A stretch of 17,020 nt of DNA from UBA6772 sp963933205 (GCA_963933205.1 CAWVTK010000026.1:1-17020), one strand, 5' to 3'; positions 8,161 to 15,487 are shown, counted from the first letter of the stretch. A program made the numbers and translations. The notes: generated by a model not told the origin, from the sequence alone.

Positions 8161-8460
8161 ATGGATAAACTCAAAATCAAAGTTTCTATAGCCGGCAGGG
8201 TTTACCCACTAACTATAGATAGAAAAGAAGAAGAGGGTATTCGTAAAGCAGCTTCAAAAATTGAAGATATCCTAAAACAATTTGAGTCAAATTACGCCGT
8301 TAAAGACAAGCAAGACTTGTTGGCAATGTGCGCATTACAACTATCGACTAAGTTAGAAACTATTCAGGGTAAAACCATGGTAGACGCTCCTGAGCTCGAA
8401 ACAGAAATAGACCAAATTGAAGCAGATATTACAGCCTTGCTAAACAGTTCTTTAACATAA
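8161..8460 (+). CDS. zapA: Cell division protein ZapA
   Basis: A 99-residue protein, normal length for ZapA. ZapA binds FtsZ and bundles its filaments, stabilising the Z-ring at mid-cell. The N-terminal globular part (LKIKVSIAGRVYPLTIDRKEEEGIRKAASKIEDIL, residues about 4-38; shown in two halves it matches the family pattern of I-x-I-x-GR-x-Y-P-L and later R-x-AA) is followed by a long helix with the characteristic DKQDLLAMCALQL (about 49-61). The ATG at 8161 is the first in frame, 10 bases after the coiled-coil gene. An RNA gene and rny follow on the same strand. Confidence 0.9.
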   Translation: MDKLKIKVSIAGRVYPLTIDRKEEEGIRKAASKIEDILKQFESNYAVKDKQDLLAMCALQLSTKLETIQGKTMVDAPELETEIDQIEADITALLNSSLT

Positions 8461-8496
8461 AAACTAATCTTTAGTTTCCCGTATTAATTCAACAAG

Positions 8497-8529
8497 TTGT
8501 TAAACTCAACATTTATATTATTGAATTTG
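8497..8529 (+). promoter_or_regulatory. Candidate promoter for the 6S-like RNA
   Basis: TGAATTTG (8522-8529) is one mismatch from TAnnTTTG, and TTGT (8497-8500) lies 21 bases upstream as a partial -33 element. The implied start near 8535-8538 falls just before the 5' strand of the predicted RNA closing stem at 8541, which supports an independent small-RNA transcript. Confidence 0.4.
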
Positions 8530-8540
8530 ATTCGTTATCT

Positions 8541-8660
8541 AAAAAACAAGCCTCAACCTTTGGGTCCTTCGGGTGTCAGTGGACGTTTGCTATTTAATGG
8601 TCGGTTCATCCGTGCTTTACAGGAGTTTAATAAACAGGATTAGTACGGGTTTCTTTTTTT
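8541..8660 (+). ncRNA. ssrS: Probable 6S RNA (6S-Flavo type)
   Basis: The 217-base gap between zapA and rny has no ORF and is visibly richer in G and C than the flanking spacers from 8551 to 8649. The two ends can pair: AAAAAACAAGCCT (8541-8553) with GGGTTTCTTTTTT (8647-8659), with one C-C mismatch and two G-U pairs, leaving a T-run that could end transcription. Internal pairing is possible, for example GTCC (8564-8567) with GGAC (8581-8584), and there is a CC-TTCG-GG tetraloop (8566-8573). 6S RNA binds the housekeeping RNA polymerase holoenzyme and mimics an open promoter. Location after zapA is the classic place of ssrS in E. coli, and a Bacteroidota 6S family (6S-Flavo) is known. I identified it by position and fold, not by alignment. 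An alternative is a long structured leader of rny. Confidence 0.65.
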
Positions 8661-8677
8661 CATAAATAAAAACAAAA

Positions 8678-10219
8678 ATGACTGAAATACTTCCAATCGC
8701 AGTAGGAATAGTTGCCTTAGTATTAGGGTACTTACTAGCTTCTACACTCATGCGAAAATCTATAGAAAGCAAATCGAAATTAATACTCGAGGACGCTAAA
8801 AAAACTGCTGAACAGCTTAAAAAAGATAAAATCTTACAAGCAAAAGAGAAGTTTTTAGAACTTAAAAGTGAACACGAAAAAACAATAAACGACCGCAACC
8901 GTAAAATAGTTGAACTGGAATCTAAGGGGAAAGAGAAAGACACAAAACTAAATCAAAGACTCGAAGACTCTAAAAGAAAAGCAAAAGAATTAGAAAATAA
9001 GCGCGAAAATCTTGACAATCAATTAGAGCTTATTGAACGTAAAGAAGTAGAATTAGAGAAAGCACACTCGCGCCAGATAAAAGCTTTAGAAACCATCTCT
9101 GGCATGAGTGCCGAAGATGCAAAATCGCAATTGGTAGATGCACTAAAAGCCGAAGCAAAAACCGAGGCTATGTCTTTAATTCAAAACACTATTGAAGAAG
9201 CTAAACTTACCGCAAACAACGAAGCTAAGAAAATTGTAATTCAAACCATTCAACGAGTTGCTACAGAACATTCTGTTGAAAATGCAGTTTCTGTATTCAA
9301 CATCGAAAGCGACGACATTAAAGGTAGAATTATAGGTAGAGAAGGACGGAATATTAGAGCATTAGAATCTGCAACAGGCGTAGAAATTGTTGTAGACGAT
9401 ACGCCAGAAGCTATCATACTATCTTGTTTCGATCCAATTCGTAGAGAAATTGCACGATTAGCATTACATAAATTAGTTACCGATGGTCGTATTCACCCCG
9501 CTCGTATCGAGGAGATCGTTGCAAAAACTAAAAAGCAACTCGAGGAAGAAATTGTTGAAACAGGAAAACGCACCTGCATCGATCTAGGAATTCATGGCTT
9601 ACACCCCGAGCTACTTAGAATGGTTGGGCGCATGCGCTATCGATCATCCTACGGTCAAAACTTATTACAGCATAGTAGAGAAACGGCAAACTTGTGTGCC
9701 ACAATGGCCTCAGAGCTCGGTTTAAATCCGAAAGCAGCAAAAAGAGCCGGTTTACTTCACGATATTGGAAAAGTACCGGATGATGAACCCGAATTACCAC
9801 ACGCTATTTTGGGGATGAAAATTGCAGAAAAATATGGTGAAAAACCCGAAATATGCAATGCGATTGGAGCACACCACGACGAAATAGAAATGACAAGTCT
9901 TTACTCGCCTATTGTACAGGTTTGTGATGCCATTTCGGGAGCAAGACCTGGAGCACGTAGAGAAATTGTTGAATCTTACATTCAGCGTTTAAAAGAACTG
10001 GAAAGTCTTGCCTTAGCGCACCCTGGTGTTCTTAAATCTTATGCCATACAAGCAGGTAGAGAACTACGTGTTATCGTAGAAAGTGAAAAAGTTAACGATG
10101 AAAAAGCGGCAGCTATTTCTTTTGAAATATCTCAGAAAATACAAAATGAAATGACTTACCCTGGCCAAGTAAAAGTTACAGTTATTAGAGAAACTAGAGC
10201 GGTAAACTACGCCAAGTAA
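8678..10219 (+). CDS. rny: Ribonuclease Y
   Basis: A 513-residue membrane-anchored endoribonuclease that starts bulk mRNA decay, close to the usual 510-520 residues. Order of parts: a single N-terminal transmembrane helix (about 5-24), a long charged coiled coil (about 30-200), a KH RNA-binding domain (about 206-270, with GRIIGREGRN at 216-225) and an HD phosphohydrolase domain (about 325-430). Metal-binding residues are in place: His332 in LLQHSRE, His361-Asp362 in LLHDIGK, and the AHHDE cluster at 398-402. The C-terminal region ends VIRETRAVNYAK, as usual for RNase Y. The ATG at 8678 leaves the membrane anchor at the right distance; an A-rich stretch without Shine-Dalgarno precedes it. It lies 18 bases after the 6S-like RNA and is ended by a strong hairpin. 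Confidence 0.98.
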   Translation: MTEILPIAVGIVALVLGYLLASTLMRKSIESKSKLILEDAKKTAEQLKKDKILQAKEKFLELKSEHEKTINDRNRKIVELESKGKEKDTKLNQRLEDSKRKAKELENKRENLDNQLELIERKEVELEKAHSRQIKALETISGMSAEDAKSQLVDALKAEAKTEAMSLIQNTIEEAKLTANNEAKKIVIQTIQRVATEHSVENAVSVFNIESDDIKGRIIGREGRNIRALESATGVEIVVDDTPEAIILSCFDPIRREIARLALHKLVTDGRIHPARIEEIVAKTKKQLEEEIVETGKRTCIDLGIHGLHPELLRMVGRMRYRSSYGQNLLQHSRETANLCATMASELGLNPKAAKRAGLLHDIGKVPDDEPELPHAILGMKIAEKYGEKPEICNAIGAHHDEIEMTSLYSPIVQVCDAISGARPGARREIVESYIQRLKELESLALAHPGVLKSYAIQAGRELRVIVESEKVNDEKAAAISFEISQKIQNEMTYPGQVKVTVIRETRAVNYAK

Positions 10220-10240
10220 AACTTAATTATAAAACTAAAA

Positions 10241-10267
10241 AACCTCCAAAATTGGAGGTTTTTTTTT
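10241..10267 (+). terminator. Rho-independent terminator of rny
   Basis: AACCTCCAA (10241-10249) pairs with TTGGAGGTT (10252-10260), and T residues continue from 10259 to 10267. It begins 22 bases after the rny stop codon. Confidence 0.9.
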
Positions 10268-10439
10268 CTCAAATAAACAACGAGTCAAACCAGTTACCAG
10301 AAACAAATTACGCATTAAAGCGTCTATATAGCTACATAATATAGGTAGACTTGACAAAACAATCGAAACACAAGAGATTCGTATTCTACAAAGCACCATA
10401 AAAAGTATTGTTAAATTTAATAGAGAACGAAATATCATT
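10268..10439. other. Intergenic spacer between rny terminator and gcvT promoter
   Basis: An AT-rich stretch with no ORF that has a credible start. Two small hairpins can be drawn (ACGC at 10310-10313 with GCGT at 10320-10323, and an imperfect GTCTA/TAGAC pair at 10322-10326 and 10346-10350). Neither has a T-run or a recognisable family pattern. Confidence 0.5.
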
Positions 10440-10447
10440 TACTTTTG
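10440..10447 (+). promoter_or_regulatory. -7 promoter element of gcvT operon
   Basis: TACTTTTG matches TAnnTTTG exactly. Transcription would start near 10452, leaving about 13 bases before the ATG at 10466. The possible TTG start at 10445 falls inside this element, so it cannot be translated from this promoter, which settles the gcvT start. No good -33 TTTG is seen. Confidence 0.6.
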
Positions 10448-10465
10448 CAAAGCAAAATTTACAAA

Positions 10466-11548
10466 ATGAAAAACACAGCATTAAGTCATATACATGAAGC
10501 ATTAGGCGCTAAAATGGTTCCCTTTGCAGGTTACAATATGCCCGTTCAGTATGAGGGAGTTACCGCAGAACACATTAATGTAAGAGAAAACGTAGGTGTT
10601 TTTGATGTTTCTCATATGGGCGAGTTTATAATTCGCGGGGAGGGCGCATTTGAGCTGGTTCAAAAACTTACCTCAAACGATGTAACTAAACTGGTAGACG
10701 GAAAGGTGCAATATACTTGTTTGCCTAATGGGAAAGGCGGGATTGTTGACGACCTTTTAGTGTATCGAATGAATGAAAGTACCTACTTCCTTGTAGTGAA
10801 TGCCTCTAATATTTCTAAAGATTGGGATTGGATTTCTAAACACAATACAGCAGGAGTAGAAATGATTAACATCTCTGAAGACACTTCTCTCTTAGCCGTG
10901 CAAGGACCTAAAGCAAGCGAAGCACTGCAAAGTCTTACCCAGATGAATATTTCCGAGATGAAATACTACACATTTCAAAAAGGTGTGTTTGCCGGAAAAG
11001 AAAACATTTTAATTTCTACAACAGGTTATACCGGTGCTGGTGGATTTGAAATTTATATTAAAAACGAAGATGCCCAAGCTGTTTGGAACGCAATATTTGA
11101 AGCGGGAAAAGACTGTAACATTACACCAGTAGGATTGGCTGCAAGAGATACACTCCGTTTGGAAATGGGCTTTTGCTTGTACGGAAACGATATTGACGAC
11201 AGCACATCTCCTTTAGAAGCGGGTTTGGGTTGGATTACAAAATTTACCAACAACTTTGTAGATGCAGCCTTTTTAAAAAGCCAAAAAGAAGCCGGAATAA
11301 AAAAGCGTTTGGTTGGCTTTGAGCTTATTGACCGAGGCGTTCCAAGACAAGGCTATGAAGTGCTTAACCAAGAGGGACATCCTATAGGAAGAGTAACTTC
11401 AGGAACCATGGCTCCGAGTTTAAAAAAAGCAATTGGACTAGCTTATGTACCCTCAGACATGACAACAGTAGGAACAGAAATTTACATAGCGGTGCGAAAA
11501 AAACAACTAAAAGCTAAAATAGTCTCACTTCCATTTTACAAATCTTAA
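10466..11548 (+). CDS. gcvT: Aminomethyltransferase, glycine cleavage T-protein
   Basis: A 360-residue folate-dependent enzyme, usual length about 360. It takes the aminomethyl group from lipoyl H-protein, releases ammonia and makes 5,10-methylene-tetrahydrofolate. The start MKNTALSHIHEALGAKMVPF is typical. Other family marks are FDVSHMGEF (46-54), GGIVDDLLVYR (91-101, with the conserved acidic pair Asp95-Asp96 at the folate and amine site), STTGYTGAGGFEIY, AARDTLRLEMG, and the C-terminal barrel GRVTSGTMAPSLKKAIG. The ATG at 10466 is preferred over an upstream TTG because the latter overlaps the promoter. No gcvH or gcvP is nearby; in Bacteroidota these genes are often scattered. It leads a tight cluster, with comB beginning one base after its stop codon. 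Confidence 0.97.
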   Translation: MKNTALSHIHEALGAKMVPFAGYNMPVQYEGVTAEHINVRENVGVFDVSHMGEFIIRGEGAFELVQKLTSNDVTKLVDGKVQYTCLPNGKGGIVDDLLVYRMNESTYFLVVNASNISKDWDWISKHNTAGVEMINISEDTSLLAVQGPKASEALQSLTQMNISEMKYYTFQKGVFAGKENILISTTGYTGAGGFEIYIKNEDAQAVWNAIFEAGKDCNITPVGLAARDTLRLEMGFCLYGNDIDDSTSPLEAGLGWITKFTNNFVDAAFLKSQKEAGIKKRLVGFELIDRGVPRQGYEVLNQEGHPIGRVTSGTMAPSLKKAIGLAYVPSDMTTVGTEIYIAVRKKQLKAKIVSLPFYKS

Positions 11549-11549
11549 A

Positions 11550-12281
11550 ATGACAAAAAGGAAACTTCAAGTATGTATGAGTCCGGCATTGTTTGACTTG
11601 TACGCAGATCGAACAAGTATTGTCGTTGTGGTTGATGTACTAAGAGCAACCTCTACCATGTGCATTGCTTTTGAAATGGGCGTAAAAAAAATGATTCCTG
11701 TTAGCACTGTTGACCAAGCACTTGAGTACAAAGTTTCGAACCCAGATTATATTTTAGCGGCCGAAAGGAATGGCGCTCCTGTAACAGGCTTCGATTTTGG
11801 AAATTCGCCGCAGGCTTACCTTAAACCAGATATGAAAGGTAAAACTGTAGTGATGACTACTACCAATGGCACAAAGTCTATTAGTATTGCAAAAAAAGAC
11901 CACCAGGTAGTTATAGGCTCTTTTCTTAACTTAGATGCACTTGCTAAATGGCTCATAGGACAGCAAAGAGATGTACTGATTTTTTGTGCCGGATGGAAAA
12001 ACAAATTCAATCTTGAAGATACGTTATTTGCCGGTGCACTATCAGAAAAGCTTATAAATAGTGATTTATACAACAACACCTGCGATGCCAGTCAAGCCGC
12101 GCAAATTCTTTGGGAAAAAGGGAAAGATAATTTATTTGCATTTTTAGAGAACTCTTCTCATAGAAAACGACTGGAAAAATTAAACATCGATTCCGACATA
12201 CACTTTTGTTTAAACATCAATCAAACAACCAAAATACCTATATTAAAAAACAACTGCTTACTTGTATTAGATGAGGCTTAA
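11550..12281 (+). CDS. comB: ComB-family 2-phosphosulfolactate phosphatase
   Basis: A 243-residue cytosolic protein of the ComB family, whose founding member hydrolyses 2-phosphosulfolactate to sulfolactate with magnesium in coenzyme M synthesis. Conserved marks are DVLRATST (29-36), LAAERNG (69-75), GFDFGNSP (80-87), TTTNGT (103-108) and CAGWKNKFNLEDTLFAGA (146-163). The ATG follows the gcvT stop by one base, so the two are likely translationally coupled. Its end overlaps the next gene by 11 bases. Bacteria of this type do not make coenzyme M in the methanogen way, and no comA-like sulfolactate synthase is visible in the window, so the true substrate here is open. Sulfolactate or another phosphorylated hydroxy acid is possible. 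Confidence 0.92.
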   Translation: MTKRKLQVCMSPALFDLYADRTSIVVVVDVLRATSTMCIAFEMGVKKMIPVSTVDQALEYKVSNPDYILAAERNGAPVTGFDFGNSPQAYLKPDMKGKTVVMTTTNGTKSISIAKKDHQVVIGSFLNLDALAKWLIGQQRDVLIFCAGWKNKFNLEDTLFAGALSEKLINSDLYNNTCDASQAAQILWEKGKDNLFAFLENSSHRKRLEKLNIDSDIHFCLNINQTTKIPILKNNCLLVLDEA

Positions 12282-13209
12282 ACTAAAAGCATATAGTTTT
12301 CTTACTATAGTAGTTCTCAGTGTTTGTTCCTGGGGCTTTCATGCACACAAAACAATACATAAGCAAGCAATACACACACTCCCAATAGAAATGGTTCCTT
12401 TTTTTCGGCTACATGCACAAGAAATTGAAGACAAGTCTGTATTGGCAGATAAAAGACGTTACACAGATACAACTGAGGCCTGCAAACATTATATAGATGT
12501 AGATCTTTATGGGGTAAACCCTTTCGACTCGGTACCAAAAACATGGTTTCGTGCAAAAACAAAATACACAGAAGACACACTAAAAAGTAGAGGTATATTA
12601 CCCTGGGTAATCAATTGGGAATACAAAAAATTAGTTTGGGCAATGGACAGCGGCAGCATAGAACAGGTTATTAAGCATGCCTCAGACATTGGACATTATA
12701 TTTCTGACGCCTGTGTTCCACTTCATACTACATACAATTACAATGGTCAGTTTACCAATCAAAAAGGAATTCACGCACTTTGGGAAAGTAGAATTCCAGA
12801 GTCTTTTTCTTTCAATTACGACTTCTATACAGGCAAAGCAAAGTACATAGAAAAACCATTAGATTATGCTTGGAATATAATTTCTGAAAGCAACTTACTT
12901 TTAGGCGCTACATTAGATCTAGAAAAGGAAATTACACAGAAATACCTTCACAACACAAAGTTTAAGATGGCCTCTACTAATGGTAAAATTCATACCCAAT
13001 ACACCAACGAATTTATTTCAGATTATAATTCTGCTTTAAACGGCATGGTGGAACGAAGATTGCAGCAATCCATACTTTCGGTTGGTTCTTTTTGGTATTC
13101 TGCTTGGATAGATGCAGGACAGCCAAGTTTAGAACTGCTAAGATCTCATACTGACACAGCATACATAAAATTAAAACCGAAACATACTCCACATAGAATA
13201 CATGAATAA
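12271..13209 (+). CDS. Secreted S1/P1 nuclease- or phospholipase C-like zinc hydrolase
   Basis: A 312-residue exported enzyme. The signal peptide (about 1-20) is followed at once by Trp21, and in this superfamily the N-terminal tryptophan of the mature chain is a zinc ligand. Candidate ligands appear in family order: Trp21, His26 (WGFHAH), Asp60 (ADKRRY), His73 (KHYIDVD), then His142, Asp146 and His152 in GHYISDACVPLH, and His168 with Glu172 in HALWE. The spacing His-x3-Asp-x5-His matches both phospholipase C and S1/P1 nuclease, and the Trp to first His spacing (5) is like P1. All three zinc sites seem intact, so it should be an active phosphodiester hydrolase in the periplasm or outside. Which substrate (nucleic acid or lipid) cannot be told. 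ATG at 12271 overlaps the comB end (ATGAGGCTTAA), and its own end overlaps the exonuclease gene by 8 bases. Confidence 0.88.
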   Translation: MRLKLKAYSFLTIVVLSVCSWGFHAHKTIHKQAIHTLPIEMVPFFRLHAQEIEDKSVLADKRRYTDTTEACKHYIDVDLYGVNPFDSVPKTWFRAKTKYTEDTLKSRGILPWVINWEYKKLVWAMDSGSIEQVIKHASDIGHYISDACVPLHTTYNYNGQFTNQKGIHALWESRIPESFSFNYDFYTGKAKYIEKPLDYAWNIISESNLLLGATLDLEKEITQKYLHNTKFKMASTNGKIHTQYTNEFISDYNSALNGMVERRLQQSILSVGSFWYSAWIDAGQPSLELLRSHTDTAYIKLKPKHTPHRIHE

Positions 13210-13783
13210 AGCAGCCAACTACAAAAAAGTAATTACAAAAGAAGACATTAACTTACTAGAGCTAGATAAGTACAATGGAGAAATTATTTTAATTGACACG
13301 GAAGATGCGCTCGCAAAAGCATGTATTGAAATAGCTAAAAGTGCTATTATTGGAATAGATACAGAAACCAAACCCTCTTTTAAAAAAGGAATAATAAATA
13401 CAGTAGCACTGCTGCAAATTGCTACAGACAAAAAAGCCTATATTATTCGTTTAAAGAAAGTTAAAATGAGTGCTCAGTTGGCAGCAATTTTTTCCAATAA
13501 AGAAATTAAAAAAATTGGGATTGCAATTTTCGACGACCTTAAAGACCTCAAAAAATTACATCCTTTTAAAGATGAAAGTGTAGTAGATTTAAATTTACTC
13601 GCCCCAAAGCTAGGTTTTGAGAGTATCGGAGCAAAAAAATTATCGGCTTTAGTATTGGGAATTCGAATTTCAAAAAGACAACAAGTATCCAACTGGGAAG
13701 CCCAAAAACTGAGTCAAGCTCAAATAGATTACGCAGCGACTGATGCCTGGATTTGTAGAGAAATTTACCTGAAATTGGTTTAG
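13202..13783 (+). CDS. DEDDy-type 3'-5' exonuclease (RNase D / WRN-like domain)
   Basis: A 193-residue protein made of a single DnaQ-fold exonuclease domain. Motif I is GIDTET (Asp53, Glu55), motif II lies in GIAIFDDLKDL (Asp112 most likely, from the D-x3-L spacing), and motif III is YAATD (Tyr177, Asp181), so all four catalytic acids and the tyrosine are present. It trims nucleic acids from the 3' end with two metal ions in the cytosol. No HRDC or helicase domain is attached, so it is shorter than RNase D. RNA versus DNA preference is not clear from sequence. The ATG at 13202 lies inside the end of the zinc hydrolase gene (8-base overlap), suggesting coupling. The downstream methyltransferase gene converges on it and no strong terminator is seen between them. 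Confidence 0.9.
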   Translation: MNKAANYKKVITKEDINLLELDKYNGEIILIDTEDALAKACIEIAKSAIIGIDTETKPSFKKGIINTVALLQIATDKKAYIIRLKKVKMSAQLAAIFSNKEIKKIGIAIFDDLKDLKKLHPFKDESVVDLNLLAPKLGFESIGAKKLSALVLGIRISKRQQVSNWEAQKLSQAQIDYAATDAWICREIYLKLV

Positions 13784-13839
13784 TACTATTCTGAAAACGC
13801 AGCCCCTATTTCCAAGGCTAAAAAAGATTGAAATTGTTT

Positions 13840-15012
13840 CTAACTCTGAGCCAATAAATCTTCCAATTCTTGTCTCTTTATCTTAAAAGAATCTTTTAAA
13901 TTCTTAATTTCTAAGTCAATCTTTTTTACATCGCCATTTCTCGACAATTTTCTACCTACCAACATAATGTTTTTTCGAGTGTGTTCATTAGAAATAAACT
14001 CGAAAGCCTTTGTACGGTATCCCTCTCGCTCCATTAATAAAGACCTAATAGCATCTGTAAGCATTTCAGCCTGTCGCTCTTCAAATATCCCATGCTTAGT
14101 TATAGCGCTAAAAGAAGTGTTGGAGCCCATATCTTTTCTAACCTGTTTATGGCAACAAGGAGCACATACTATTAATTCTGCTTTAGCTTTTAAACCCTTA
14201 TAAATTGCTAAATCTGTTGCAGTATCGCATGCATGTAAGGCAATAATAACATCTATTTCAGAAGAGGCGAAATCATTGATGTCTTTAGAAATAAATTGAA
14301 GCTTCTCGAAGCCACAATCTGTACGAATAGAATTACACAAATCGACTAAATTTTCGCGCAACTCTACTCCAGTTATACTTACGTTTAATTTAAGATGATT
14401 GTGAAGATAATCGTACAAAGCAAAGGTGAGGTAACCTTTTCCAGAACCCATATCTACAATTTTCAGTTCTTTGGAATGGTCAATTTTCTCAAACCAACCA
14501 CTCATCAACTCAACGTATTTATTAATTTGACGGTATTTATCTTGTTGCTTATCTTTTACCCTGCCCTTAGAATCGCAAATACCTAACTTTAGAAGGTAGG
14601 TATTGTTTTTACTTGGAATGAAATACTTCTTTTCCAAATTGTGAGTTAAGGATCTAGCGCTAGAAACTTTAGCTTTTTGAATAAGTTTGTACTTCCCCTT
14701 CTTACTAATCAGTAGTTGACATTCGTTTTCATCGCTCATAAGTAGCGCTTGTAAAAAAGAAACGCCTACTAAATCAGATACTAAAGCGATAGATTCTTCT
14801 AGAGGATAATTCTTTACTTGATCTTGTGTTTTGGAGTGGTAAGTAAAAGAAAGCATCTTTTGGCCCTTAATTAAAATGGGAACCACGTAGATATTCTTCA
14901 AATCTTTTTGTGCAAGATGCACCTTACTTAGCGAAAGCTTAATGAATTTATTTTGGTCGTTCATTTCTTGAAACAAATCAAGAAATGCTCTTTTCTGTGG
15001 GTTAATTTCCAT
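13840..15012 (-). CDS. SAM-dependent methyltransferase, METTL25-like (Methyltransf_32 type)
   Basis: A 390-residue cytosolic protein. The N-terminal 150 residues form a domain I do not recognise. A class I methyltransferase domain follows (about 160-330): motif I DMGSGKGYLTF (187-197) binds SAM, GVELRE (215-220) is the acidic loop, KDIND (243-247) is the adenine-side motif, then HACDTATDLAI (260-270) and CAPCCHK (283-289). The HACDTATD plus PCCH pair is typical of the Methyltransf_32 family, which includes eukaryotic METTL25. A role in RNA modification is a reasonable guess, but the substrate is unknown. The last 30 residues are a charged helix. The ATG at 15012 lies only 4 bases after an exact -7 element, so the message may have almost no leader. 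Confidence 0.85.
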   Translation of the reverse strand: MEINPQKRAFLDLFQEMNDQNKFIKLSLSKVHLAQKDLKNIYVVPILIKGQKMLSFTYHSKTQDQVKNYPLEESIALVSDLVGVSFLQALLMSDENECQLLISKKGKYKLIQKAKVSSARSLTHNLEKKYFIPSKNNTYLLKLGICDSKGRVKDKQQDKYRQINKYVELMSGWFEKIDHSKELKIVDMGSGKGYLTFALYDYLHNHLKLNVSITGVELRENLVDLCNSIRTDCGFEKLQFISKDINDFASSEIDVIIALHACDTATDLAIYKGLKAKAELIVCAPCCHKQVRKDMGSNTSFSAITKHGIFEERQAEMLTDAIRSLLMEREGYRTKAFEFISNEHTRKNIMLVGRKLSRNGDVKKIDLEIKNLKDSFKIKRQELEDLLAQS

Positions 15013-15016
15013 AGTT

Positions 15017-15024
15017 CAAATATA
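15017..15024 (-). promoter_or_regulatory. -7 promoter element of the methyltransferase gene
   Basis: On the minus strand TATATTTG (15017-15024) matches TAnnTTTG exactly. With the element ending 4 bases before the ATG (15010-15012), transcription would begin at or very near the A of the start codon. There is no TTTG -33 element at 19-21 bases, which lowers confidence. Confidence 0.4.
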
Positions 15025-15053
15025 TTAAATTAGGGCTTATAAGTTCCTGTAGC

Positions 15054-15080
15054 AAAAAAAAAGCACCCAATGGGTGCTTT
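15054..15080 (-). terminator. Rho-independent terminator of doxX-like gene
   Basis: Read on the minus strand, AAAGCACCC (15072-15080) pairs with GGGTGCTTT (15060-15068) around a 3-base loop, and the T-run continues to 15054 (nine T). It lies 23 bases after the DoxX stop codon and just before the methyltransferase promoter. Confidence 0.88.
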
Positions 15081-15103
15081 AATAAGTAAAAACTTGCTGT
15101 TGT

Positions 15104-15487
15104 TTATGATGCTATACCACACATTGGGTAAAGACGTTTCTTTTCAGACACCAATAAAGTAATATTGATGACCAATAAAACGATACTCATACCTACTTGA
15201 GCTGGGTCTAAAAAAGCATGAAGAAAGAAGATGTTTACAGTTATAGGCATCATTAAAACAGCGCCTAAAGCCGTAAATCTTTTAGTCAACAAAAGAACTC
15301 CTGCTACCAACTCTACCAAACCAATTAACGGAAACATATACTCCGAGGTGCCAAAGGCAGTTAATAAATCCATGGCAGGCTGAGCCATTGGAGGCATTTC
15401 CATATAATGTAGGAATTTATTCAATCCCGAATTCGCCATCATCAATCCTAATAAAAACCGAATTACTGTAATTACTTTTTCTTTCAT
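15104..15487 (-). CDS. DoxX-family membrane protein
   Basis: A 127-residue integral membrane protein with four hydrophobic segments (about 5-22, 42-62, 66-88 and 95-115). The pattern RFLLGLMMANSGLNKFLHY near the start and the GLVELVAGVLLL segment are typical of DoxX/DoxD-like proteins, which are linked to respiratory or redox stress functions though most members are uncharacterised. The ATG at 15487 is chosen over an upstream TTG at 15511 because it puts the basic MKEK directly before the first membrane helix and removes a spurious eight-residue extension. It is divergent from pirin, another protein often tied to redox or stress response, with a shared 160-base intergenic region. Confidence 0.85.
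   Translation of the reverse strand: MKEKVITVIRFLLGLMMANSGLNKFLHYMEMPPMAQPAMDLLTAFGTSEYMFPLIGLVELVAGVLLLTKRFTALGAVLMMPITVNIFFLHAFLDPAQVGMSIVLLVINITLLVSEKKRLYPMCGIAS

Noticed and set aside
8617..8943. Minus-strand 108-residue ORF over the 6S-like RNA end and rny start
   Set aside because: It is antisense to rny and its serine- and leucine-rich product is the mirror of the coiled-coil coding region.
10322..10350. Imperfect inverted repeat GTCTA...TAGAC in the rny-gcvT spacer
   Set aside because: Arms are short with unpaired bases, in AT-rich sequence, and far from the promoter; no reason to call it a site.
10235..10438. Minus-strand 67-residue ORF between rny and gcvT
   Set aside because: It ends in the rny terminator hairpin and has no promoter, no family resemblance and no start context.
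10445..10465. Alternative TTG start adding seven residues to GcvT
   Set aside because: The codon lies inside the -7 promoter element, and the ATG at 10466 gives the canonical GcvT N-terminus.
10330..10468. Plus-strand open frame just before gcvT
   Set aside because: It reads open for about 45 codons but has no ATG, crosses the gcvT promoter and overlaps the gcvT start; likely chance in AT-rich sequence.
13801..13819. Possible terminator between the exonuclease and methyltransferase genes
   Set aside because: Only a 4-base stem (AGCC/GGCT) with an 11-base loop on the plus strand, extended by G-U pairs on the minus strand, and no T-run on either side.
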